Shown: one piece after another, positions 19,074-27,139 of the stretch
Position numbering within the stretch: position 1 is the first letter of the stretch
How the letters are laid out: the number at the start of each line of letters is the position of its first letter
NCBI RefSeq assembly: GCF_006228125.1
Contig: NZ_VDFY01000117.1
Span: 1-63,211 of the forward strand
Reading direction: 5' to 3'
From: Micromonospora orduensis
Lineage (GTDB): Bacteria > Actinomycetota > Actinomycetes > Mycobacteriales > Micromonosporaceae
Length of the DNA: 63,211 nucleotides
Notes under the pieces: model-generated
Databases searched by the model: none
Seen by the model: only the letters and a program-made list of their open reading frames with translations
Told to the model about the DNA's origin: nothing
Translations under genes and position numbers: made by a program

Positions 19074-19266
19074 CCTGACCGGTGCCGCCTGGCGCAAGTC
19101 GAGCCGCAGCAACAACGGCGGCAACTGCGTCGAGGTCGCCGACAACCTCCCCGGCATCGTGGGGCTGCGGGACAGCAAGGACCGGACCGGCGCGGTGCTG
19201 ACCATCGAGCCAAAGGCGTGGGTCGCCTTCGTGGAGGGCGTCAAGGGCGAGACGCTGAGCGACTGA
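19066..19266 (+). CDS. DUF397 domain protein
   Basis: 66 residues, nearly all DUF397: WRKSSRSNNGGNCVEVA near the start and VGLRDSKD followed by the end segment WVAFVEGVK. These small proteins partner the upstream XRE/DUF5753 regulator, and the 8-base overlap shows coupled translation. By analogy with BldB/WhiJ-type pairs it may modulate DNA binding of its partner. The start codon is GTG. Confidence 0.9.
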   Translation: MPDLTGAAWRKSSRSNNGGNCVEVADNLPGIVGLRDSKDRTGAVLTIEPKAWVAFVEGVKGETLSD

Positions 19267-19362
19267 TCGTCAACCCTGCCGCCTCCGAGGCACGTCGGAG
19301 GCGGCAGGATCGCCTCGGGTCGAGGACTCGACGCCGCCCGCATCGGTCGCAAGAATCGATCC

Positions 19363-19653
19363 GTGGGGATGAGCGATCGACGCAACGGCAGGCGCAGTGG
19401 TCAGAAGGGCAGGAAGGATGCCCAAGCCGTGCCCGTGCAACTCGAAAATCCGTGGCCACCCGGTGGGACGCGCGGCGTAGTCACCACAGGGGGGCGGACC
19501 TTCCATCGGGATACTGACTGTCCCGGCTACCGACAGGGCGTGCGACAGGCGCAGAAGAAGGGTCGCAGGGTCAACGAGGTCGAGACTGTCAGCGCTGCCG
19601 CCGCACAAGACCGAGGTAAGCCGGCCTGCCGCATCTGCTGGCCCCGCACCTGA
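19363..19653 (+). CDS. Small Cys/His protein, candidate zinc ribbon, unknown
   Basis: 96 residues with a basic N-terminus (RRNGRRSGQKGRKD). The rest carries a spaced metal-ligand pattern: His in TFHRDTDC, the Cys of DTDCPGY and a C-terminal CRICWP. The His/Cys plus CxxC pattern suggests a zinc-binding fold like small nucleic-acid-associated proteins. No enzyme motif is visible and I do not recognise a family. It is a stand-alone gene between the DUF397 gene and another unknown. Confidence 0.5.
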   Translation: MGMSDRRNGRRSGQKGRKDAQAVPVQLENPWPPGGTRGVVTTGGRTFHRDTDCPGYRQGVRQAQKKGRRVNEVETVSAAAAQDRGKPACRICWPRT

Positions 19654-19820
19654 CTCGACAACATCAGCACCAACTGCAGTCTCGAACCCGGCCCGCTGCA
19701 ACATAGCGCATGTGCCACGAGCTGCACTTACTCCTTGCGCGGTCGCGTCAGGCATTCAGTCAGCGCGAACAAGGCGTAGGGACAATCAATGATGGTCGTC
19801 TTTGCCAGTATCGTGCCTTC

Positions 19821-20243
19821 ATGAGCCCCTCCCATGAGTTCACTGTTGATCAACTGAACGCGGCGCTTGACTTCGTGATCAAGAACGGCGCAGAGGATCG
19901 GGGGCAGACAGTCTCCTACTCCCGGGTCTTCGAGGCCGCTGGCCTACCAGCTCCGCAGTACCTTCACATGGGCGGCGACTCCCATCTGGTCACCGAGTTC
20001 ATGGCGTCCTTTCACTACCGCTGCCAGGAACGGCAGCTGCCGCCGCTGGACGCCCTGGTCGTCCACGTCGCTGGGCAACGCAAGGGCTTCCCCGGTGCCG
20101 GCTACTTCCGGGTCAACGGTAAGGCTGATCCGCTCGGTGAGCGGATCACTGCAGAGGCTCAGGCCACCAGCACCCGGTTCTGGGAGATGCAACGGGAAGA
20201 GTGCAAGCGATGGGGCACCAAGAGCCGGCGCGGACAGCTCTAG
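19821..20243 (+). CDS. Hypothetical protein of unknown function
   Basis: 140 residues from ATG 19821 (MSPSHEFTVDQLN); the frame is open upstream to 19710, but those codons read as random. Visible features are VSYSRVFEAAG, an amphipathic middle (VTEFMASFHYRCQERQLPPLDALVV) and PGAGYFRVNG. The segment 'PPLDALVV...G.PG.GYF' recurs in phage and island-encoded hypothetical proteins that I cannot name. There are no membrane helices. The 167-bp gap on its left holds no promoter I can support. Confidence 0.55.
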   Translation: MSPSHEFTVDQLNAALDFVIKNGAEDRGQTVSYSRVFEAAGLPAPQYLHMGGDSHLVTEFMASFHYRCQERQLPPLDALVVHVAGQRKGFPGAGYFRVNGKADPLGERITAEAQATSTRFWEMQREECKRWGTKSRRGQL

Positions 20244-20503
20244 AGCTCGCTGACGACACATCCACCCCTGGTCCAGACAGGTCACTCCATGGCGCCTTCC
20301 CCTGCCAGCCTTATGGCAGCACTCACCAGCCCGGGCGACTACGCCGTGAGGTCGGACAAGAAATTGGCGACGGCGGTACGCCGCGCCCTCTATGAGAAAT
20401 CCTGGCTCGACGTCGACGTGCGACCGGAGGCGTACCGGATGGGCGTTTCACCCGCGCGGCCCGGAGGCCGCGCGGGTAGCTGGTGCGCCGCGCAGCTGGA
20501 CGC
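20244..20503. other. Intergenic stretch without supported gene
   Basis: About 260 bp between an unknown plus-strand gene and the converging exonuclease. A plus-strand frame of 94 codons starts at 20289 but runs into the exonuclease gene and shows no family resemblance. Around 20448-20478 the sequence CCCGCGCGGCCC..GGCCGCGCGGG forms a strong GC hairpin near the exonuclease stop that may end its transcript. Confidence 0.4.
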
Positions 20504-21337
20504 TTACCGGCGTCGCTTGGTCTCCAACGGCCACTGCAGACTCACCTGCTCGTCCCGCCCCTGCCTGTCGTAGTAGGCCTGAAGCTCGCGCTTCTGCTCG
20601 GCGTACCAGGTGACCTGCGCCCGGTGGAGGTCGTCGGGTCGCATCCCGGCGATCCGTGCATGGCGGGCCGCGATTGATACCGCCATCTCGGCAGCTGCCC
20701 GCGCATCGCTCGCGGCATCGTGGGCGGTGGTCAACTCGACCTCGTAGTACCTAGAGAGGTCGCCCAGCCGCCACCCTCCGGACCAGTCGGGCTCAACCTC
20801 CCGGTGCAGGATCGACGGATCGATGATGCTGGCCCGCTCCCATTCCACCGCCGGCAGACCGTGCCGGGCCAACTCGGTGTGGAGCGCCGTGACGTCGTAG
20901 TGAGCGCAGAAGGCGACGAGCGGTGTGCCGTTCACGATCAGCTTGGCGATCTCGGTGCTGAGCTCGGCCAACGCCTCACGGGGTGCCGCCCCGGCGTCGC
21001 GCACCAGCTCGTCGGTGATGCCGTGGATGGCGATGGCGTCCGCCGGAATCGGCACCCCCGGATTGATCAGCCAGGTCCTGGCCGTGCCGTCGGCGTACAC
21101 CAACGCCGCGGACACGATCCGCGTGTCCTGTGGCTCGCCGTCAGTGCCCTCAATGTCGAAACCGACGACGGGCATGTCGTGCCACCCGCGGTGATCTCCC
21201 ACCGGCGGCGCGGCTTGGACCGGCGCGCAGGCCTGGTGGAACGAACTCCAACGGCCGCCGAGCCTGAGGGCCTGTCCGGCTCCGGCTGCCACCCGTTGCC
21301 CGCACCTGCCACAGCGTCCGGCGAACTTGTTGATCAC
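20504..21337 (-). CDS. DEDDh 3'-5' exonuclease (DnaQ-like) with N-terminal Cys motif
   Basis: Probable single-strand DNA or RNA 3'-5' exonuclease, 277 residues. The exonuclease domain shows motif I FDIEGTDG (Asp61, Glu63), motif II around AFCAHYDVTAL, and motif III TTAHDAASDARAAAEM with the DEDDh-type His and Asp. Before it lies CGRCGQ (Cys9, Cys12), then Cys37, resembling a small zinc ribbon that may help substrate binding. The C-terminal tail is basic. It is encoded between two BREX blocks, so it may belong to the defence island, but it is not a standard BREX part. Confidence 0.82.
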   Translation of the reverse strand: MINKFAGRCGRCGQRVAAGAGQALRLGGRWSSFHQACAPVQAAPPVGDHRGWHDMPVVGFDIEGTDGEPQDTRIVSAALVYADGTARTWLINPGVPIPADAIAIHGITDELVRDAGAAPREALAELSTEIAKLIVNGTPLVAFCAHYDVTALHTELARHGLPAVEWERASIIDPSILHREVEPDWSGGWRLGDLSRYYEVELTTAHDAASDARAAAEMAVSIAARHARIAGMRPDDLHRAQVTWYAEQKRELQAYYDRQGRDEQVSLQWPLETKRRR

Positions 21338-21673
21338 GTTGAGGGGTCTCCCGGCAGTCTCGTCGCGCTGCCTCCCGCATGGAGCAGGCGAGGAAGCTAC
21401 GCGTTGATCGGTACAGCTAAAGATCTTGGCTCACCGATCTTGCGTACGTGACCCCACAGGCCCCGACGATTGGCCCAGATCGTCGACCTTTGTAGACGGA
21501 TACTGCGAACGCTGAGACAGCGAGCCCCGCCAACTCGGGCGTCACGACCCGCCCTGTGGTCGATAGCGCGCGCACCGGATGAGGCACATACATCAACCCG
21601 AGATAGCCCCACACGAGAAGGCTGCCGGGAACGCCGTCGTGTGGTTACGGCCCGCTGGCTCGACTGCGGCCGC
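21338..21673. other. Intergenic stretch without supported gene
   Basis: About 335 bp. Frames on both strands are open but contain Arg/Ser-rich random-looking translations. GC is slightly lower near 21410-21500. I see no gene, tRNA or clear terminator here. Confidence 0.4.
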
Positions 21674-22288
21674 TTACCGCCAGCAGGCGGTCGACATGAG
21701 GTTCGTCGTATCGACCGGCGGCAGGCCGTCATCGAGACCGCGTAGCCGCTCGTAGACGTCGCGCATCGCAGTCTTGTCCGGGATGTGCTCGCTGCCTGCT
21801 GCGCGTTCCAGGACTGTCAGCGTGTTCACCAGCCTGATCGATCCCACCGCACGGCCTTGAGCTCGAAGCCGTTGCAGTCGGCCTACTTCCGAGGTGGCGA
21901 GGCGCGCTCCTGCCCCATCGTCAATGAGCACGGTCATCGACTCGCCAGCTTCGGCAGCGACCACAGCGTGCGCCACTACCATTACCTCCCCCAGGTCTCT
22001 CGACTGCTTCAGCCGCTCGTGCATGGGTTGCCGGGTGATCCGGTGGACCACTGCGGCGAGTTCGGGTGTCTCGTCGTCGGAGAGAATCTGTAGCCAGCGC
22101 GGTGCCAGCTTTCGCCACACTGTCGCGGCAGAACGGAAGCGCGGGTCGTCCCGAGACTTGCGCATGACCTCCGACTGGACCGTCTCCGGGGCGCTGAGCG
22201 GGCCGAGAATGCCGATCAGGAGCCGCTCTCGGTTTATCGAGAGGAAATTCAGGCTGGGCCCAGCGTCAATGATCGGCCGTTCGCTCAT
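21674..22288 (-). CDS. PIN-like domain protein, putative toxin of XRE-ImmA module
   Basis: 204 residues. The N-terminus MSERPIIDAGPSLNFL places Asp8 as the first PIN-domain acid; further candidate acids lie in DLGEVMVVAHA and LIDDGAGARL, giving the PIN spacing, so an RNase activity is likely (inference). It is longer than VapC toxins (about 130 residues). The ATG overlaps the ImmA stop by four bases. Together with the metalloprotease and the XRE regulator it makes a three-gene operon just downstream of pglX. Confidence 0.7.
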   Translation of the reverse strand: MSERPIIDAGPSLNFLSINRERLLIGILGPLSAPETVQSEVMRKSRDDPRFRSAATVWRKLAPRWLQILSDDETPELAAVVHRITRQPMHERLKQSRDLGEVMVVAHAVVAAEAGESMTVLIDDGAGARLATSEVGRLQRLRAQGRAVGSIRLVNTLTVLERAAGSEHIPDKTAMRDVYERLRGLDDGLPPVDTTNLMSTACWR

Positions 22289-23151
22289 CGTGCGTCTGTC
22301 TCGATCGTCCGGTCCGGCGGGTCGTCTGGCGCGCTCAGGTCCTCGTCCAGCGCCGCCAGGTCGATCGGAACCTCCGGCAGCTCAGCGGGATCGGCCCAGG
22401 CGATCGGACGGTCGACAGGCACCACGCCCGCTTCCCGCAGCTCCGCTTCGGCGGTCTCTGCGGCGATGCCACGCAGGTTGGCGATGGCCTGCACGGGGAG
22501 CACACCCTCCACGTAGCCCTTGGTCGCGCGGGCGAGCAGACGTTGCGGAGCCCGCCGCTTGTCGGAGTCGGCCTGCAGTGCGTGGTATTGGTCGATCCAC
22601 CCGAAGCGCACCGCAAGCTGGGGTGTGGAGAGGGCCATCCACTCCGCCTTGGTGGTGACGTTGATGTACCCGCCCTGGTGCAGCGCGATGGCTGCGACGG
22701 CGGGTGAGACCAGGAATCGCTGGACGACCACGGAGAGGGTGGACCGCGTCGCTGCCTGCTCTCGGTCGCCGAGGAAATCCCGGAGGCCGTCCACGGGGAG
22801 AAGCAGGTGCCTGGCGAAGGCATCGGCCCGGATCTCGGCAGGGGACCGAGCGCTCAGGTCGCCCGCGTCGGCGTCCGCCCAGTCTCCGAACTGCACGTGG
22901 CCGAGCTCATGAGCAAGCGTGCTGCGCTGCCGAATCGGTCTCCGGGAGCGGGCAACCCCGATGAACATCGTGTTGCGCTTCGGGTCTCGCATCGTCAGGC
23001 CGTGCTCGTCCGGTCCGGCATCGAGCACGGCCACATCAATCCCAGTCGCCTGCTCGATGATCGCAATGAGATCACCCAGAGGCTGCACGCCCAAGCGGTG
23101 CTCTCTGCGGAAGAGGGTGGCAGCAGCACACCCTTCGGCTTCAGCGTTCAC
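22285..23151 (-). CDS. ImmA/IrrE-family metallopeptidase
   Basis: 288 residues. The zinc-protease motif HELGH (81-85) followed by VQFGD identifies the ImmA/IrrE family, which cleaves partner XRE repressors to derepress mobile elements or stress genes. The N-terminal half carries the protease fold; the C-terminal 100 residues are acidic and unassigned. It lies 15 bp after the XRE gene and overlaps the PIN-like gene. The likely logic is XRE repression relieved by ImmA cleavage, releasing the PIN effector. Confidence 0.85.
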   Translation of the reverse strand: MNAEAEGCAAATLFRREHRLGVQPLGDLIAIIEQATGIDVAVLDAGPDEHGLTMRDPKRNTMFIGVARSRRPIRQRSTLAHELGHVQFGDWADADAGDLSARSPAEIRADAFARHLLLPVDGLRDFLGDREQAATRSTLSVVVQRFLVSPAVAAIALHQGGYINVTTKAEWMALSTPQLAVRFGWIDQYHALQADSDKRRAPQRLLARATKGYVEGVLPVQAIANLRGIAAETAEAELREAGVVPVDRPIAWADPAELPEVPIDLAALDEDLSAPDDPPDRTIETDAR

Positions 23152-23166
23152 GGTCTTCCACCAAGG

Positions 23167-23505
23167 TCAGATCGTGGCCGGGATGGCCTGCTCATCGAGG
23201 TAGTCGTCCAGCTCCAGGAAGTGCAGAAGCGCCTGACGCATCTCTTCCATCCCCGAACCGTTGGTGGCCCGAGCCGCGTACTGGGCGCGGTCGGCAACCG
23301 TCTGCGCCCCGGTGAGCTGGGCCACCGTATGCCCCGTCGCCCATGCAATCGCCACAATCTCGGGGATCTTCGCCGCCCGGTCGCCGGAGATTATCCGTGA
23401 CAGGGTGGCCTGGGAAATTCCCGTCCGGTCCGCAAGGGCTCGCTGACTGAGGCCGGCAGCCACCCTGGCACGCTCAATCGACACACCTACATCGACCCTG
23501 GCCAT
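23167..23505 (-). CDS. XRE-family HTH regulator of three-gene module
   Basis: 112 residues. The helix-turn-helix occupies residues about 9-62 (ERARVAAGLSQRALADRTG...ATLSRIISGD). A C-terminal helical tail (EEMRQALLHFLELDDYL) may dimerise or be the ImmA cleavage target. First gene of the XRE-ImmA-PIN operon. An inverted repeat 18 bp upstream of its ATG is a likely autoregulatory site. Confidence 0.85.
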   Translation of the reverse strand: MARVDVGVSIERARVAAGLSQRALADRTGISQATLSRIISGDRAAKIPEIVAIAWATGHTVAQLTGAQTVADRAQYAARATNGSGMEEMRQALLHFLELDDYLDEQAIPATI

Positions 23506-23522
23506 GACCTACCCCCAAGCAG

Positions 23523-23549
23523 TGAATCATGATCATGTCGTTTGATTCA
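23523..23549. promoter_or_regulatory. Inverted repeat upstream of XRE-ImmA-PIN operon
   Basis: TGAATCA (23523-23529) and TGATTCA (23543-23549) are perfect inverted arms separated by 13 bp, and an ATGATCAT palindrome sits at 23527-23534. The block is AT-rich and lies in the 121-bp gap between pglX and the XRE start, the position expected of an operator bound by the XRE repressor. Confidence 0.5.
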
Positions 23550-23626
23550 AGTCTACACACCGCCCGCATGCGCCCGCCAACTTTGACAGGGATTGACTTG
23601 GGTATTCACGCTGGCGCTCGCCAAAG

Positions 23627-26600
23627 TCACGGAAGCTCCGGCACGCCGCGCAGTAGCGCCAGCGCTGAGCGGTCGGAGCTGAGCTGGGACAGCTCGGCGT
23701 TGATGAAGTCGGTGAAGAACTCGGCGGGCGACCCGGGGAACGTCGGGTGGTCCCCGGAGTGCCACTGGTGCAGCCATGGCTCGATCTCGACCAGCCCGGC
23801 GAGCAGCGGCAGTAGCCGGTGCGCCGGCCACGCCTCCTGCGTCTTCCGGTCAAGGTAGACGGTGGCGAGCGCCTGTGCCTGGGCCAGGTGATCCCACCCG
23901 GCCCAACCGAGCAGCTCACTGCCGTCGCTGTCCCGCCCCGCCTGGGGGTAGGAGATGAACCGCTCCTTCGGCACGTCGAGCTTGCCGCGCGCCCGCCAGT
24001 ACGACGGCCGGACGAAGTCCGCCGAGGCGTACTTCGGCGGCACCTCGATCTCGACCTTCTCCCCCGCATCCTCCCGGCGCTGCAACGCCCAGGTCCGCTC
24101 CCACTGCGCCCGCTTGCGCAGCCCGGACGGCTTGTAGCGCTGCGCCGGCAGGTACGGCACATGCTCATCAGCGATCAGCAGGCCCAACGTCCTGGTCAGG
24201 TCGTAGTTGTCGTGTCCGACCCACAGGTCCAGCACCGCCCGGAAGTCCTGATCATGGCCGACCCGGTCCGCGAGCTGCGCCACCGACAGCGGCGTCGGCT
24301 GCCCGCCCCACAACTCCGGTGCCTCCAACCGATCGAGCAGCCAATCCTGCAACGCTGCCTTTTCCTGCTCAGCCCATCCCCATCTCTGCTTGTCCCGCTT
24401 TTGCGACCAACGCCGCTTGCACTCCGGCCGCTCGATCAGCCCGATGTATCGGTTTGACGCAATAGTGGCAATACGCTTCTCAACCAGGGATCGGTACTCC
24501 GCCGGCCAGTGCGGCTGCGGCTGGTCGATCGGCTTGGACTCGTGCCGGTCAAACCAGGCTGTTCGCGCCTCGCTTTTGCACAGGACGATCTCGAAGGCCC
24601 GCTCGCCCAGCGCCAACTTGGGCGGGTTCGCGCAAGTCAGGTCCTCGTCGATCAACCCGTACAGCCGGTAGACCTCCCAGTCCAGCTCCTCCTGATGCGC
24701 AATCATCCGCGCCCGCACGGACTGGTATTCCGCCTCAGCCTCCGCGAGCCGCTGCCGAGTAGGCACCCCCGACGCGGTAACCGCTGCCGGCGTCAGGCTG
24801 GAGAGCCGTTGCGCCAGCCCATCCAGCTCCCGCGCCCGCTCCAACGGGTACGCCGCCGGCAGCGGGAACTCTTGCAACTTCGTTCCGGTGAACTCGTAGC
24901 GCTCTTCCCATGCTTCGTCTTGCATGCCACGTCCGACGCCGCCGCCTGCCTTAGGCTGGCTAACCTGCTTCAGCCAGAAGCAAGCGGTCGAGCTGTTCAA
25001 CACCCCGAGCGGCCGCAGGTGATCGTCCTCCGTCGCCCCCTCCGGCAACTTGATCACCGGAGCCGACTGCTTGAAGACCTTCCCGCCCCGATCCAGCACA
25101 AAATGGTTATGCGTAGCCACGAACGCAAAGGCGATCGACAGCGGTACTCGATACCGCTTGGCGAAGAACATGGAGTACTCAAACCAGGTGAGGCCACGTT
25201 CGAGTTGGGTTTCCCCATAAGCGACCCGCTGGGCAAGGGTGGACTTCATCGGCCAAAGCAACCTCCGCATCGACGGAGTGGCAACCGAATCGAAAGTCTC
25301 CTCGCGGTAGGGCCAGAGGGACATGACTGGATCGGAGATTGCCCAGTCGCGACTCACTTCCCCCTCGACGAGCGGGCGCTGCTGAGCTCCGGGTATACCG
25401 GCTCGCCGCAGCGGTCCGGCACCGACCATGTAGGCGCTATCTTCACGGGTCACCGCGCCGAAGCCGATCTCGTTGACCACCTCCGAAAAGCGGCTGGGCG
25501 CTCGAGTCAGGAACTCCATCAGCCCGGCGGCGCCGCCACCCGACAGGCTCCACGGATGGCTGCTCAACTGGGATCGACCGAGGTCCGCAACGGTGATCCA
25601 CTCCGACTCTGACCCTGGGAGGTCGACCTGCCGGACGACCGCCTGCCACACCAAACCGTCGGCGGGAATCTCGGGCGCCGACGGCTCGCCTCGCACTCCG
25701 AGGACCGTTCGCAGCGTTGCCGCACGGCGGCGCTTGTTGGCCCGGCCGACGAGAATCACCGTCGGCGTGCCATGACCTGGAATGTAGGTGCCGGAGGTGT
25801 CGATCACCTCGGTCAGCTCGACCTCGTGGGCGAAGTAGCCTTCGATGAGCTTCTTGCCGAATTCGCGCTTCATGAAGGCGTTCCCGGTGATCTGGCCCAC
25901 GTACCCTGCCCCCTCACCGTGCTCATCCGACCGCTTCGCGAGATCGAAGAAGCGCTTGGCGAACGGCACCGTCAGTGCGTACTGCCGGTGGCAGACGGTC
26001 GGGTAGATGCTGCGGTAGAGCTGGTTGCGGGCGCTGTCGGAGACGGTGATGTAGGGCGGGTTGCCGACCACCACCGTGTACTGGTTCTCGGCCAGGTAGT
26101 CCTTGAGTAGGTCGGCGTCCTCGCTCTCGTACGCGAATACCTCCCGGCCCTCCATCTCGGCGAGCAGGTCGCCCTGAGCGCGGGAGCTGAACGCCCCCCA
26201 CGGCAGCAGCGTGTCGCCGGTCGCCACCCGGATTGGCCACTCCGGCGTCCGTTCCAACTTGGTCAGTCCGCACACCTTCATCCCGACGATCAGCAGCCGG
26301 AAGCGGGAGATCGCCACCGCGAACGGGTTGATGTCGACGCCGGTCACCTGGCCGAGCGCCCGCTCGGCGAGCACCTTGATATCGGTGGCCGGTTCCCGGT
26401 GCTGCCACTTGCGAACGAGCCGGTGGAACGCGCCGAGCAGGAAGTGGCCGGAGCCGCACGTCGGGTCGATCACGCTGGTCGCGGCGAGGCCGAACTCCTT
26501 GACCGCCGGCTCGAAGGTGCGGTCGAGGATGAACTCCTCCACGAACTCCGGCGTCTGCAACAGCGCGTATGTCTTCTTCGCGTGCGTCGACAGGTCCTGG

Positions 26601-27139
26601 TAGAGGTCGCCCAGGAAGCGGGTGTTCAGGTCATCGCGGCGCAGCGACTCCTGCCCCGCGCCCCGCCGGAAGAAGTCGCTCAGCTCCTCCGCGGCCGGGC
26701 CGGAGATGGCGAACCGCCAGACCGGGTTGTGCTGGTCGAAGATCTTGCCGGTGGCCTTGAGTTCGGCCAGGTAGCCGAACGCCTCCCGCAGCCAGTGCCG
26801 GTCGTTCTCCCGAGGGTTGGCGATCAGGTACGCCTGCCGGTGCTGCACCGCCCGCTCGGCCGGCGCGGCCGGGTCGGCACCACCGATCCACAGCTTCTCG
26901 ACCAGCTCGTTGTCCTCGCAGAACCGGACGAACACACAGCCGAGCACCCAGGCCACCGCCGCCTGGTCGAGCACGTCGTCGAGCCAGGTCTCGAAGCTGC
27001 CGCCGACCCGCTCGGCGGCCTTCGCCTGGGCGTACTCCTGGCGCAGCTTCGCCCGCAGGCCCGGCGCCTCCGCGACCTGCCGGCGCAGGTCCTCCACCAG
27101 GGTCTTGACCTGCGCCTGAAGCGCCTTCAGCTCGATCAC
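23627..27139 (-). CDS. pglX: PglX, BREX adenine-specific DNA methyltransferase
   Basis: BREX methyltransferase, 1170 residues. A helical N-terminal region of about 200 residues precedes the SAM motif DPTCGSGHF (225-233), GVDINPFAV (267-275) and the catalytic NPPY (360-363), the signature of N6-adenine methylation. A target-recognition region and a helical C-terminal domain follow. It marks host DNA at a short asymmetric site and is needed for phage exclusion; the site cannot be read from sequence. The GTG start overlaps the stop of the upstream oligopeptidase gene (GTGA, 27136-27139). It is separated from pglY by about 6.5 kb of inserted genes. Confidence 0.93.
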   Translation of the reverse strand: MIELKALQAQVKTLVEDLRRQVAEAPGLRAKLRQEYAQAKAAERVGGSFETWLDDVLDQAAVAWVLGCVFVRFCEDNELVEKLWIGGADPAAPAERAVQHRQAYLIANPRENDRHWLREAFGYLAELKATGKIFDQHNPVWRFAISGPAAEELSDFFRRGAGQESLRRDDLNTRFLGDLYQDLSTHAKKTYALLQTPEFVEEFILDRTFEPAVKEFGLAATSVIDPTCGSGHFLLGAFHRLVRKWQHREPATDIKVLAERALGQVTGVDINPFAVAISRFRLLIVGMKVCGLTKLERTPEWPIRVATGDTLLPWGAFSSRAQGDLLAEMEGREVFAYESEDADLLKDYLAENQYTVVVGNPPYITVSDSARNQLYRSIYPTVCHRQYALTVPFAKRFFDLAKRSDEHGEGAGYVGQITGNAFMKREFGKKLIEGYFAHEVELTEVIDTSGTYIPGHGTPTVILVGRANKRRRAATLRTVLGVRGEPSAPEIPADGLVWQAVVRQVDLPGSESEWITVADLGRSQLSSHPWSLSGGGAAGLMEFLTRAPSRFSEVVNEIGFGAVTREDSAYMVGAGPLRRAGIPGAQQRPLVEGEVSRDWAISDPVMSLWPYREETFDSVATPSMRRLLWPMKSTLAQRVAYGETQLERGLTWFEYSMFFAKRYRVPLSIAFAFVATHNHFVLDRGGKVFKQSAPVIKLPEGATEDDHLRPLGVLNSSTACFWLKQVSQPKAGGGVGRGMQDEAWEERYEFTGTKLQEFPLPAAYPLERARELDGLAQRLSSLTPAAVTASGVPTRQRLAEAEAEYQSVRARMIAHQEELDWEVYRLYGLIDEDLTCANPPKLALGERAFEIVLCKSEARTAWFDRHESKPIDQPQPHWPAEYRSLVEKRIATIASNRYIGLIERPECKRRWSQKRDKQRWGWAEQEKAALQDWLLDRLEAPELWGGQPTPLSVAQLADRVGHDQDFRAVLDLWVGHDNYDLTRTLGLLIADEHVPYLPAQRYKPSGLRKRAQWERTWALQRREDAGEKVEIEVPPKYASADFVRPSYWRARGKLDVPKERFISYPQAGRDSDGSELLGWAGWDHLAQAQALATVYLDRKTQEAWPAHRLLPLLAGLVEIEPWLHQWHSGDHPTFPGSPAEFFTDFINAELSQLSSDRSALALLRGVPELP

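Noticed and set aside
20289..20573. Small plus-strand frame of 94 codons.
   Set aside because: Runs into the exonuclease gene, has no ribosome site and no recognisable content.
21397..21732. Minus-strand frame of 111 codons between exonuclease and PIN genes.
   Set aside because: Arg/Ser-rich translation typical of non-coding high-GC DNA, and it overlaps the PIN-like gene end.
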